Shown: one piece after another, positions 34,126 through 44,911 of the stretch
Numbering within the stretch: position 1 is the first letter of the stretch
Layout: every line of letters begins with the position of its first letter
Assembly: GCA_949128115.1 (NCBI GenBank)
Contig: OX421961.1
Span: 51,260,171-51,324,170, forward strand
Reading direction: 5' to 3'
Length of the DNA stretch: 64,000 nucleotides
Source: Anaspis maculata
Taxonomy: Eukaryota > Arthropoda > Insecta > Coleoptera > Scraptiidae
Notes under the pieces: generated by a model
The model's database searches: none
Seen by the model: the letters and a program-made list of their open reading frames with translations, nothing else
Told to the model about the DNA's origin: nothing
Made by a program: the position numbers and the translations under genes

Positions 34126-34869
34126 AATGAACACAAACTCGAAACTTGTACCATACCTCAGATACATTCTCTTTGGTCATGTAGCTATCCAAAGGTTCAC
34201 TGCAGTCTTTCGGAAACCATTCCTGGGGCCACAGACGCAGAAAGCCTCAGTCGTAAATCAAATTAAATTATTTCTGTTGTTAAGTCACCCACTTTGCGAA
34301 GGTAATAGTGGTCATTTGGAAGAAATATAACTGCGACCACTTAACACGTTCTAACCCAACTGGATTTCAACTTTTTTTTTTTTTTTTTTTGGTCGCAAAG
34401 CTTCTCGAGGAAGGAGTACATAATCATCGACTGAGAAGTAGTGATGTTTGGGATGACCCTCTAGATGACTAATTTCCAGCCCGTTCTTGTTTGTTTTTTT
34501 TTTTTTGCGTTAGCATTCAGATGTTTGTTCACGAATTCCCTCCATTTTTCGCTGTGAATAGGAGAAGATGGTAATATGTCAGTTAAGGCTTGGTAAATTA
34601 TTCTTGCTATCTCGGAGAGTCGGCCATCACAACCAAAGAGTGTTTGTAATAGAGTTCGTTGAATTGCCATGTGAACCGTCGACCGTCGAGTTGATAATCA
34701 GTTGGATTCGGAAAACCATATTATTCCAAGCGGTGGAGACATCAGCTTGCACTCGTAACAAGTTCTCCACGAATCACATTTATCGTTCAAGATTGATTGT
34801 AAGTTTTTGTCCGAAGACTTTCGCAAAAATCATCATATTGCAGATGAGGTTCGGATTGAAAATCGATGA
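34126..34869. other. unassigned interior of the LTR element
   Basis: Contains T runs at about 34371-34390 and 34495-34506 and frames of 69 codons (34461-34670, minus) and part of a 130-codon plus-strand frame. Minus-strand translation shows no reverse-transcriptase motif such as YxDD. Confidence 0.5.
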
Positions 34870-35130
34870 AAGTGACATAATTATTGGTGAATTGAGAAAA
34901 TTCGAACCGAATAGGGCATCGCAGCAAATTGTATCGTCATCAACGACGTATAATTTATGAACAATAATGTGATTGTTGAATTTGACTTTGATACTGACAG
35001 GGTAAGATGCGTGAGTAGAGCCGCCTACTCCGGTGAGCTTGAAATGTTCAGGAACTAATGTTCACTGAGGGAAAGTAGTCAAAGACGAACGCACCATAGT
35101 AACTTGGGGCTTCTGTATACAACAAGGCGT
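34870..35130 (-). pseudogene. retropepsin-like protease relic of the LTR element
   Basis: Minus-strand translation gives FKLTGVGG, PVSIKVKFNN, HKLYVVDDD and LFGSNFL in one open frame. This corresponds to the flap-to-C-terminal half of Gypsy-type aspartic proteases (..LTGVGG.....VxIxIxxxxHxFYVVxxx...ILGxDFL). In another frame just upstream, NALLYTEAPS stands where such enzymes have the ALIDTGAS active site. The catalytic aspartate and the glycine are both replaced, and a frameshift or stop separates it from the rest. The protease is therefore inactive as read. It lies directly after the zinc-knuckle region, as in gag-pro order. Confidence 0.72.
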
Positions 35131-35192
35131 TTGTTTTGTGTTCATCAAGTTCCACAATTTAGTACTCCATTGACGTGAGTGTGTCATTTGAT

Positions 35193-35552
35193 TTAGGAGA
35201 CATACATACATCCACCCGCTTTGTATTTTCTAGACCTTCCGGCCCATGAGTTTGTCGCTTTGATTCGTTCATAGTAGTTTCTAGTTTCAATAAGTTCACA
35301 AATGAAGCAATTCGTAATAAAATGCCTAATACGCCTTTTACGTTTGCAATGATCACAAAATGGAGCGTTGTAAGATTTTTTTCTTTTTTTTTGTGAACCA
35401 CGTTTGGTGTCGGAAAGTTCGCGTTCTCTTTCAAACCGACTGGCTGTGCTTGTTGACGTACTTTTGCAACTGACTCGGTGGCGACCAAACTGATTGCAAT
35501 CAAAACATCTAATCTGAAAATACTGCCCGACAAAACTGGCAGAAGGAACCAA
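35193..35552 (-). pseudogene. gag nucleocapsid (zinc-knuckle) relic
   Basis: A 119-codon minus-strand frame with two cysteine/histidine clusters. The first is CFDCNQFGRHRVSC (residues 16-29, C-x2-C-x5-H-x3-C) and the second CDHCKRKRRIRHFITNC (66-82, C-x2-C-x7-H-x4-C). Gag nucleocapsids bind RNA through C-x2-C-x4-H-x4-C knuckles. Both clusters here have the wrong histidine spacing, so they look like decayed knuckles. The region between them is basic and serine-rich. An overlapping frame (35159-35560) is a shadow, though the true reading frame may switch near its end. Its position between the putative primer-binding site and the protease supports the gag call. Confidence 0.6.
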
Positions 35553-35586
35553 ATAAACATTATTTGAGTGGTGGCTTGAAATTTAA

Positions 35587-36353
35587 CTACATTGAAGTGA
35601 CGTCACAAAAGTGTGATTCAACTTGTAAAGAGTGAGTTTGTATCATCGAATCAAGAATGCCAAAACAAAAAATGATATTGATCAATTGTGCGTGAGTAAA
35701 GTCAATACGTGTAGCCTCTAATTTTTGAAGTTTCATACGAGCATAATGACCGTAACTCGAGCAACCGTCTGAATCAATAAAGTCAACAGCATCAAGCATT
35801 AAAAGCTTACCACACAATAGCAACGCCTGCAAAGTTAGCGGAGCGCACACATCTCTCCTCAAGTTAGCCAAGTACGGTTACTTTAGGCATTTTAGGGGGC
35901 CGCCCAGAAAACCAAAAATGCTTACCTTACCTTCAAAACAGCCAGAAATTCGAGTCATTTTAGGTAATGTAGGTAAGCGTCACTCCATTACAATTCCGTC
36001 ATAAGTTGCGGGACGTCATCAGCCTGTTTTTCGGGATCGTCTGTGGTCGGAAGAAAGTTGGGCGAACTGTATTTTTGTCAGGCAATGGTTTTGGAATCCA
36101 TCCGATCTAATAATTTTTACAGCACCATTTCCAACGAAGATGATGCAGACACAAAGCAATCGGCTTGGGGCGTGATGTGGCTTTTTTTTGCGGGCCGTGC
36201 GGTACTGTTTTCTTCCGCCTTCCGCCATTGTCTTGGGTTGGAGTGCAGCACAGATGACCGAGTGCGGGCCGCTCGAGAAAAACATAATAATACCTGATGC
36301 ACACTGCACACTGCCGATCGTGGGCGTTTTAAAGCTTCTTTAACCACTTCTGA
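35587..36353 (-). other. gag-side leader region of the LTR element
   Basis: Lies between the 5' LTR and the zinc knuckles on the minus strand, where capsid would be. A 94-codon frame at 35587-35871 may be a capsid remnant but shows no clear motif. TCAGAAGTGGTTAAAG, immediately inside the LTR at about 36338-36353, is the probable primer-binding site. Confidence 0.4.
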
Positions 36354-36599
36354 TATTATAGGTGAACAACACTTTAGGGATTGAACAGTGTGAACGTTAT
36401 AATTATCCACAATTACACAAAGCAAAGAGAATAAGCAAAAAGGCAACAAGCTGTTCGCAAGGCACGATGGAAGTGGTGGCGTTTACCACCCTGCATCCTG
36501 ACATGCACTCGTTGCCGAGTAGAGATGGCGCTACCTGCACCATGACATGGGGCTGCCTATGCCGAAGTAGTAGGGTACCCATTCTAGATGGCGCTAACA
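36354..36599 (-). repeat. 5' LTR of the element
   Basis: 246 bp. In the minus orientation it begins TGTTAGCGCC at 36599 and would hold the promoter. Outer flank is ATGAC. Confidence 0.9.
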
Positions 36600-36979
36600 A
36601 TGACAATCAGTGAAAATTGTGGAAGTTGCATTTTTTTTTGGGGGGTGGGAGCTGGAGGCGGCGACTAATCAAAAGTGACCTATCTCTTCCCATTTTTAGT
36701 CAGCTATCTATATAGCGGAACAATTAGATCGTTATGTCTTCAGGGTTATGTTTTACATTTATCTCTTACTTTGGGGGCGGCGTGTGGGAGCGGCAGAGTT
36801 TGGCAAAGAAATTCTTGCACAGTTTGAGTCAAGAGTTTCTAAATGTTCGAGGTAACATTATCAGCTAAATCAGTGAAAATTGTTGAAAGTTGCACTTTTT
36901 ATCGTTTGGGGGCTGAATCTGGGGGCGGCGACTAACCAAAAGTGGCCTATCCTCTCCCATTTTTAGTCAGCTATTTATA

Positions 36980-38019
36980 CAGGGTGGTCCGACTTTTATG
37001 ACATTAAACTTAAGGGTCGATAGAGAATGAAAAATGAAGGGGACTTTCTCCAGAGAACATATTTGAAAAATGCCTAATAACAGAGATATAGCCCTTCAAA
37101 GTTGGGAATAAATAATCGTTTTTTCCGCATAACTTTTGAACCGTTCAACCGATTTGATTCAAAATGGAACCAAATGTTTGATGAAATTATCCCCTGTCAA
37201 ACAATCATGACATGTTCCATAAAAAAGTTTCAGGGGCGTAGACATTAGGGGGTGTTCCTACTTTTCCTCCCCTATTTTACACCTCTTAAGTTATTTTTAG
37301 AAACTGTTCATGATTTTGAATTTTACGTTCAATTTAGAAGAAAAAGTCACCCCTGCAAAATTTTGGATAGAGGCTTCGTTCAGGAGATATTTGAGTTTCA
37401 AACTTTGGAAAACATCCCGAAATTGCCACTTTCCAGAGCCCAAATTGTTTTTCCCTGAAAATTTCTCGTGTTTTGAAAAAAATGGTGGTTTATCAACTTA
37501 GAAATTCTAAAAAACCTATTTCAGCTGAGAAATCATGAGTTTTTTGGATTTTAATTTTTAGACCTTTGAAAGTTGTGCTTTTGAGATGTTTTCCAAACCT
37601 TCAATCCTAAATATCTCCCAAACAAAGCCTCTAATCAAAATTTTGCACCAGTGATTTTTTCTTCTAAATTAAACGTAGAATTCAAAATTATAAACAGTTT
37701 CCAAAAATAACTAGGGGGGTGAGAAATAGGGAGGGGAGTAGGGACATCCCGTAATGTCTACGCTCCTGAAACTTTTTTATGGAACATGTTATGATAGTTT
37801 GACAGGGTATAATTCCAGTAAACCTCAAGTTCTATTTTGAATCAAATCGGTTGAACGGTTTAAAAGTTATGCGGAAAAAACGATTATTTATTTCCATCTT
37901 TGAAGGGCTGTATCTCTGTTATTAGGCATTTCTCAAATATGTTTTCTGAAGAAAGTCCCCTTCATTTTTCATTCTCTATCGATCCTTAAATTTAATGACA
38001 TAAAAGTCGGACCACCCTG
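36980..38019. mobile_element. foldback MITE, 1,040 bp, TATA target duplication
   Basis: The ends CAGGGTGGTCCGACTTTTAT and its mirror flank ~470-bp inverted arms around a ~115-bp centre. TATA occurs on both sides (36976-36979, 38020-38023). In related units of the same repeat (for example near 56510) the equivalent site is uninterrupted, which supports a 4-bp duplication. Frames at 37252-37501 are chance. No transposase is encoded. Confidence 0.9.
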
Positions 38020-38377
38020 TATATACCGAAAGAATCAGATCGCTATGTCTTCGGGTTTATGTTTTTCATTTTAAAGTGATTGGGGGCGGTTTTTAGCAGT
38101 TTTTTCATGTCGGCGGCGCATATTGAAAACGGAATGTTTCTTGGCTTACGTTTATAAGTGACAACTAGGTATTATCAAAAAAATGAGAACACCAGAGCAT
38201 CAGATCTGGTAGAAAGTGCAATATTATGTTATTTCAAGTTTATCGGGGGCGGTTTTCTCTATGTTGGCGGCGCAATATAGACATCCAATATAGCCTAGCC
38301 CACCTTTGGGAGTAGCAGCTATGTAACAGCGAAAAAATTAGAAAGCTAGGTCGTCTATTTTGGGAGGAGTTCGAGGA

Positions 38378-38399
38378 ACGGACGGACGGACGGACGGAC
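38378..38399. repeat. (GGAC)n microsatellite in the terminal module
   Basis: Five GGAC units here against about eight to nine in the sister copy at 56822-56857. Located about 50 bp from the element end. Confidence 0.85.
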
Positions 38400-38450
38400 A
38401 AAGCGGTTGCAATAGCGATTTTCATCAAGATGGAAAATGCGCTAAAAAAA

Positions 38451-40227
38451 CATGCAGCAGTTGACACGGGGTGTATAGTTACTCTATCAAATTTGAGTAA
38501 TTTGACTTCATGTTACAAGAGTAACGAAAGAAAAACGCAGCAAACTCCCACCCTTCAAGTTCCCATATCTTCAAAAATAAACGGCATTAATTTTTTTTAA
38601 ATTTTTTTTCGAGTTTTAGAGTGGATTTCATATATCGCTCCGAGCTGAAAATGCGATACTTCCGAAATATTCTGTATTCCCTATTTAAATTGTACCACGT
38701 CCACTAATGAACGAAACAGGAAGTGAATCAGCAACGCTAAACTTCAGAAGAACAGTGTAGAAGTCTGAATTTGTACCTTTCGAGACAACCAAAGCAGGTT
38801 CTGAAAATCGGACCTCAAAAGGGATATATCCGCCGTTATCTATTTTTTTTTTCAGCAGGATTACAATACTTTTCCTTTTATGTTGGTGGGAAGCCAAGAA
38901 AATGGAAAAGTGATAAGCCTCACTTGTCCGTCTTGAATTTATTCTTTTTTATAAAAAAGAAATAAGCAACTTAACCATCAGTGCAGACCGAAACCTCTTG
39001 CGAGTTCATAATCGGGAGGTCAATTGGGCTTGAAATATTTACATTGGCGCAATTAGGGTTCCTATAATCCTGTACTATTTGAGAAATGAGCGCGGCGGCG
39101 GAAATAGAAGGCAAATGGTCCGTGGCAAATTGCGCCAACGAATACGGCAATTCGGGGTAAACTGAGCAAAAATATAAACAACAATATCTCCGGGAATAAT
39201 TCCATCAAGTCGCCGCGTGCTTAAAAATATGAATAATATCGCTTTCCGGCTCAAATCCCCGCAGACTAATTTCAAAGAGAGCTTTTCTTCTTCACTGTCG
39301 CCATGTTAAAATACAAAAAAAATTGATAAAACATCCCTTTTAAACACCATACCGACCGAGAAAAACTCTTGCGGTGGCGCGCTGGGAGGATGGAGCAACG
39401 TTGGTGTGCGATTTGAATCATGATGGTGCGTGAGAATTTCTTATGCCTGAGAACACTTGGCGTATTCCAATAGTCCTTACCGTATTTTTAAAGGATCCGT
39501 AAAGTGGGGCAAGCAAATTCAATTACGATAAATGAAGTAATGGACGGACCGCGGAAGCAATTCGATGTGATGACCGGGTATACGGGGACCGCTTAAAGTC
39601 AATTAAAATCTATTCAAATTTATGCGAATGTCTTTTGCTAGTGGTTGGTGGTTTTTGCAAAATTTCAAATCAATAATCATTGCTTGCGTTGTTTATTGCA
39701 TCAGGAGTGTCACCAATCACTATATGAGTCCGGTGGCACCATATGAGTCCGAAGAGCATCAATCATTATCAGTACCTACATACCCGTTGTCAGTGCAATG
39801 AAAAATGGTCATCAGAGGTGGGTTACGTGGTTATAATTTCCATTATGCATTTTATTTCATAATCCGCTGCACTGATTCCGAGTTCTATGTCAGCATTATT
39901 TTTGCGGTTATATTGAGAATATAAAATTTTACAGTTCATTCAGCATCCACTAAATCTAGTCTATCAAACTATGATAGGCAAAGCGTATAGAATTCAGTTC
40001 ATTAACGTTTGTCAGTGGGTACACGAATGTCTACTTCTATTTGTAAAAAGACATTTCAATCAAAACGCCTATCGATCTCTACAACACTTGGCCAGAAACT
40101 GTACATTTGCGTCTGAGAGAAAAGTTAGTAGTTCGAGGCAAGTGATACTGAGATCTATAACTGCCAGCAGTAAAAAATCGATTTCTGCATAGACGTGTGA
40201 TACACAATGTTGACACGAATTTGCACG
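38451..40227. other. no gene seen; R1 second module at 38800-38920
   Basis: GGACCTCAAAAGGG then ATATATCCGCCGTTATCT and CAGCAGGATTACAATACTTT form another copy of R1's second module. The remainder has no recognised feature. Confidence 0.5.
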
Positions 40228-41527
40228 ATAGTCCAGGAGCTTATGTAATCTCTTGGGATTTTGAATGAAAGAGCATAGCGACTATGTGGAATACATTCCT
40301 TAGATGGCCAGCAATCACATTTCACCGGGTGTTTTGCTTGAATTTTTTGCAGGAAATTTATACAGGATGAAACAGAAAAAAATTGATGAAAATTCGTAGC
40401 TCCAGACTGAGAAAAGGTGAAAAGCTTGAACTGCATACGTGATTTGATTCTGTTGTTGTGTTGATTTCTGCAAATTTGGTCCCAATCCTTAGGATAAATT
40501 TATAAGAATTAAATAACAAAGCTTTGAACTTTGACATTTTTTAATATTTGACAGATGCCATGCGGAGCAATACTTCCAACAATTTTGAATGCAGTTTTTC
40601 GGGGGCTCTCAAATAACATATTGCGAGTAAAGTTTCGTGACCTTTATGCTTTCTGTCATTTTTGATGGTGACATTTCCGTTCAACAGATGACAACCAAAC
40701 CGTAATAAATAGACTCATTCGACAGCAAAATCATGTCTGCATACCGAATTTCAAGTCGATCGCATTAACGTTGCGGCTGTTATCGTGGAAGATTACAGAC
40801 ACAGGCACACACAGCTCCGTAATCTTCTCTGAAAAACTTTGCCATTCAATCATTCAATATCTATCTGATGGATTGGAGCCAAATTTGATAGGAAGCAACA
40901 ATACAAAAGGATCAAATCAAACCTGCAGTTGCAGCTTTCCACCAGTTCCCAGCTGGACATTACGAGTTTTTTAATTTTCTCCTGGCCGTTAGCACCGGAG
41001 ACGGCCGCTGGCTTGAATTTTGACCAGGACGACCCGTGTTTGGTGCAGGACTCAACTCTGCCGTTCTTTTCTGGTGGGGAATTGACCTTTTTCGGAAAAT
41101 TCCAACTGATATTGGAAGTAGATTGCATTGGGCGTCGTGTAGGTCTATTTTCAAATCCAACACGGTTTCGGTTTTCCGACGGTGATATTTTCAAAATAAT
41201 AAATTTAGTTTTCAAGTTTTCTTGTTTTTCACTCTATTTACCACGAATGTCAATTTTTCAAGCGAAACCTTCGAAAGCATCAAGTCAGGCATCCACCTGG
41301 TGATTTGTACCGCTCCACCTTCTATAGTTCACGGTATATGGTTTTTTCTTTTCTTCTCCTGTTTTACCCTGTATAAATCCTCTGCCAAAAATTCAAGCAA
41401 AACACCCGGTGAAGTGTGATTGCTGCCCATTCAGGGAATGTAAATATTTCACATGGCCGCTATGCTCTTTCATTGAAAATCCCACGGAATGCTTTAATGT
41501 TTTTTATTTACGAAAGCTCCTGGACTA
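40228..41527. mobile_element. inverted-repeat element, 1.3 kb, carrying an R1 copy
   Basis: The left arm (40228 to about 40385: TAGTCCAGGAGCTTATG, CACCGGGTGTTTTGC, TTTATACAGGATGAAAC) is mirrored by the right arm (about 41345-41527: GTTTTACCCTGTATAAA, GCAAAACACCCGGTG, AAAGCTCCTGGACTA). Between the arms lie the first module of R1 (40577-40800) and unassigned DNA. The 121- to 124-codon frames on both strands at 40850-41303 overlap and have no motif. Confidence 0.78.
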
Positions 41528-41854
41528 CGAGGTATTTCAATAACTGACAGACTAATGTTCAAACACACATTGCCTATTTATTACTGCGTACTACTTATTT
41601 AGAAATCTTATTATTCTCAGAAATCGCTCTATTTTACTCCGCTGATGTGCTCACTTCCACTTCAAATTCAAATCTGCGCTGCTTCCTAGCATGCCGTTCT
41701 TATATTAGCGTCATCTTTCGAGAATATTTCAACTTGTTCCGAAAAGATCTGCATTACCCGATAGTCCGTTCACGAGAGTTTCGGAACATTTCACCGGTTT
41801 CGCGTATACTTATTTTGACAAGCTCTCGAAGCACGGCTCTTCAAGTATAGTTCT

Positions 41855-42440
41855 TACCAAGCAGGAGCACTTCACTCCCAATACTTTGCGTGTTGGTCCA
41901 TCAGGTGAACAACTTTCATCTGGGAGGCCTTTGGGATTCAGTACGCGACGTCGTTGATCCTGTTGACGGTGTATGACCTCTCCCATGACGGATGGAACTT
42001 CGGAGATTTTTCCTTTTTGATGCGTTGGGAATTGTACAGTTGTAGTACAGCCAGACAAGGTCACCCGCTTGAAATCTCGCAGAATTAGCTTCCGCGTCGG
42101 CTGCAATACAGTTTCGTCATCGTATTACCTCCTGTACATTGATCATGCGTTGTCTTAGGTTATCAAGTATTCCGAAACGGTTCCTCATCCTTCGGTCTGA
42201 CAAACTGCAAGTCACAAGGAAGACGAAATTCACGGTCAAAAATCACAAGTGTCGGAGGTATCGTGGAAAGCAGTCCAATAAGCCACTAGGAATTACTGTA
42301 GGTGATGACCCCAGTCTTGCTGATGTTTGTCGACGACCTTTGACAGGGGTGTTATTTCATCATTCATTGAACCGATCCGCCGCACGATACTAGTTATTTA
42401 TAATACCAAACATCAACCTTGAATCCTCATGCATCAAATT
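41855..42440 (-). pseudogene. Ty3/Gypsy integrase C-terminal relic
   Basis: Minus-strand translation in shifting frames recovers the end of a Gypsy pol integrase. First come VCQTEG/SDRRM-like and DNLRQRM segments, the region just after the catalytic core. Next is NSARFQAGDLVWLYY, matching the (F)xxGDxVWL motif. Then come SPKFHPSWERSYTV, NRINDVAY, a stop, and QMKVVHLMDQHAKY, matching the chromodomain-like WEGPY...RINDVVYRI...KVVHxDRL end. At least two frameshifts and several stops break it. No LTR or catalytic DDE core was found next to it. A foldback element begins only 60 bp beyond its upstream side and may have cut the original element. Confidence 0.82.
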
Positions 42441-42502
42441 TATCTACCAACCATGATGCGTAAAATTCCGATAGTTGTTGAGTTTTGCCGGTCTGGGCCT
42501 GC

Positions 42503-44911
42503 ATTCATGAATAGAAGTTTTTGGTCGATTTTGCGATGTAGAATAGTACAATATGGTGGGTTAGTACAGAAAGTGCCATATTCCTGGCCGACGACGAAAT
42601 CTTGTAGTCGCCGAGGCGCCAGCCGATAGTGCAGTAAAGATAGGTTTTGAGGTTGAAATAATTATTTCATGAAATTTCAAAGCTGTTATCGATTCAGAAT
42701 TTCATCCTCTACCATGTACTCAAAATCCCCGAAAATCCCACTTGAGCATTTTTCTTGCGGCGCTGTCAAAGTATATCATGTTTGCTGCAGCAAGTCCAAA
42801 AATTGTACCCTCGCTTTTGTCACAATTGAGCTATATTGTTAGTTCAGAGCTGTTGTTATATACTCCAGGGCATGACCAGAACGTCATTTGAACCGTCGAT
42901 ATCCTATTTCCCGCAAAAGAAAACACGTAACTTGCTTAATCTGCAATTACCAGTGGTAATCAAGTGTAGTTCGGGGATTAGTGACCAAATTTAATAAAAT
43001 CTGTTCTTTTTGTGATAAAGGCATAAAATTTGGTATGAGTGGTCTTCATGGTCCCCTTTTCAAATGTAGGCATGACGCCTTGCCATATTTTGGTTAGGGG
43101 GGCTTAGGGGCCCCCTTGAAAATTGAAGTTGCAGATACTCATACAAACCACCATTAATAATCGTCACGCATCTCAAAAAGTAGTCATTTGACTCTACGTT
43201 AAATCTCAACAAGAGGCAGACCAGTTGTCGCCATGTACGCACTGTTCTTCATAATGAAAAAATAATTCTTCAGAATGTCAAAAAAAAATCAGGTCTTTAT
43301 AATTTTTTCATGTAATAGAAGAGTAAATTTATCTTCCGCATATCATTATCCACTAATTCGTATCTGTCGAAGCTGTTGATGAAGTCAATTTCTTGATATT
43401 GACATCTTAGAAGCAACAATCCTAAATGAAACCAGCCAATTCAAGTGCTCAGTTCAGCAGCGTTTTTTCCAATTTTACCAATCAATATGATGACAATTCA
43501 TTATTGGGTGGATAGCTTCAACTGTTTCATAATTTTAATGAGTATAACTAAATGAGAAGTGATGCGCGAAAGCCCCGAAAGAAAATTTTTTAACCGCCAC
43601 CTGTCACTTTTAGAATTGCACCAAATTTCATGCTACTTTGGCGAAACAACAGCAAATACAGACTAATGAGTATAGACGAACGTCAATACGATCTGCAATT
43701 GTCAAGTAGAAGGCACAAAGAATTAAGATTGAGGCGTAAAATACTTCAAAGCTTTGAGATCGAGTTAATACACGGTATAGAAATATTTTCAACACACCCT
43801 AGGGTCACAAATTTTATGATGGTGGGCGACGTGAAAAATATTTTTTTCTAGGCTTTTGCGCTTGGTTCCGCGTGTAGTCAAAAAAAATTGAGTTACAGAA
43901 CAGTTTCAGCTATCCATCCATTCATAAATTGTCAATCATATTGATTGGGAACAATAAAAAAACGCTGTTGAACTTCACACTTGAATTGGCTTATTTCTTC
44001 GGGAGCTGTCATTCCTAGAATGACAGTATCAAAAAACAGACTTCATGAACAGCTTCGGAAAATACAAATTAGTGAATAATGCTACAAGGCAGATCAATTC
44101 ACATTTTCATAGATGGAAAAAACATTTAAAACTGTGTTTTTTTTTTGACACTCCGAAGAAATTTTTTTCAACCCGAAGAACATTGCGTACATGTCGACAA
44201 CTGTTGTGTCTCTTGTCAAGATTTGATGTGGAGTAAAATGATTACTTTTTGAAATGTGTGACGATATTTACCGGTAGTTTGTAGGAGTTCCTGCAACTTC
44301 AAATTTTTAAGGGGGTCCTTGGGCCCCCCTAACCAAAATATGGCGAGTCATCGTGTTTACATTTGAAAAGAAGACCATGAAGACCACTCATACCAAATAT
44401 CATGCCTCTATAACAAATCAAACAGATTTCAATTAACTTGGTCATTAACCCTCGGATTATCTTTAATCAACACTGTTAATTGGGAATTAAAGCGACTTCC
44501 GTGTTTTTTTTTTCGGGAAATACGAGTTAGAAGTTTGAAACGAAGGTCTGGTCATGCCCTGCAGTGTACATCAACAGCTCTGAGCCAACAATGTAGGTCT
44601 AGTGTGACAAAAACGAGAATACAATTTTCGGACTAGTTGCAACAAACATGATATACTTTGACAGCGCCGCAAGAAAAATGCTCAACTGGGATTTTCGGGG
44701 ATTTTCAGTATGTGGTGGAGGATGAAATTCTGAATCGATATCTGCTATAAAATTTCATGAATTAATTTTTTCAAGGTTTGGGGTCTTTTTTGACTATCTT
44801 TACTGCACTACGAGGCCTGCAACCGGCGGAGGCCTGCGAAGTCACTTTCTGTAGTAACCACACCATACTATTCTACATCTCAAAATCGACCAAAAACTTC
44901 TATTCATGAAT
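42503..44911. mobile_element. foldback element, 2.4 kb, ~1.1-kb arms
   Basis: The left arm (42503 to about 43600) is mirrored by the right arm (about 43830 to 44911) around a ~230-bp centre. The ends are ATTCATGAATAGAAGTTTTT and AAAAACTTCTATTCATGAAT, so the terminal ten bases are themselves a palindrome. Paired inner segments include TTGACAGCGCCGCAAGAAAA and CACTCATACCAAAT with their mirrors. The arms are clearly diverged. A sub-segment (AGAAAGTGCCATATTCCTGG, CGCCGAGGCGCCAGCCGA) recurs at 59170-59315. No coding capacity. Confidence 0.9.

Larger units (their letters stand above)
32515..36600 (-). mobile_element. LTR retrotransposon (Ty3/Gypsy type), 4.1 kb, no polymerase seen
   Basis: Flanked by the 5-bp direct repeat ATGAC (32510-32514, 36600-36604). 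The sister repeat at about 55350 has a single ATGAC there. LTRs of 245 and 246 bp lie at 32515-32759 and 36354-36599, differing only at one short A/T site. On the minus strand the LTR starts TGTTAGCGCCATC and ends CACCTATAATA. Inside the 5' LTR, TCAGAAGTGGTTAAAG is a likely primer-binding site. Gag zinc-knuckle and protease relics follow in the usual order. No reverse transcriptase, RNase H or integrase is present. In their place are a 67-bp minisatellite and a LINE tail. Near-identical LTRs with dead coding parts imply recent mobilisation by another element's enzymes. Confidence 0.88.
32070..38450 (-). repeat. tandem-unit repeat element, copy A (twice interrupted)
   Basis: Homologous to 54905-56905. 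Both start with a ~200-bp head (CAAGTGAGTATGCCTTCACG onward), continue into ~260-bp tandem units marked by TAGATCGCTATGTCTTC, and end in a module with (GGAC)n followed by GATGGAAAATGCGCTAAAAA. Copy A keeps about three units. The 32515-36600 LTR element and the 36980-38019 foldback are later insertions, proven by the uninterrupted sister copy. Strand is given so that the terminal module comes first. What mobilises the family is unknown. The 70-codon minus-strand frame in the head exists in both copies, but the base changes between them all alter amino acids, which argues against coding. Confidence 0.85.
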
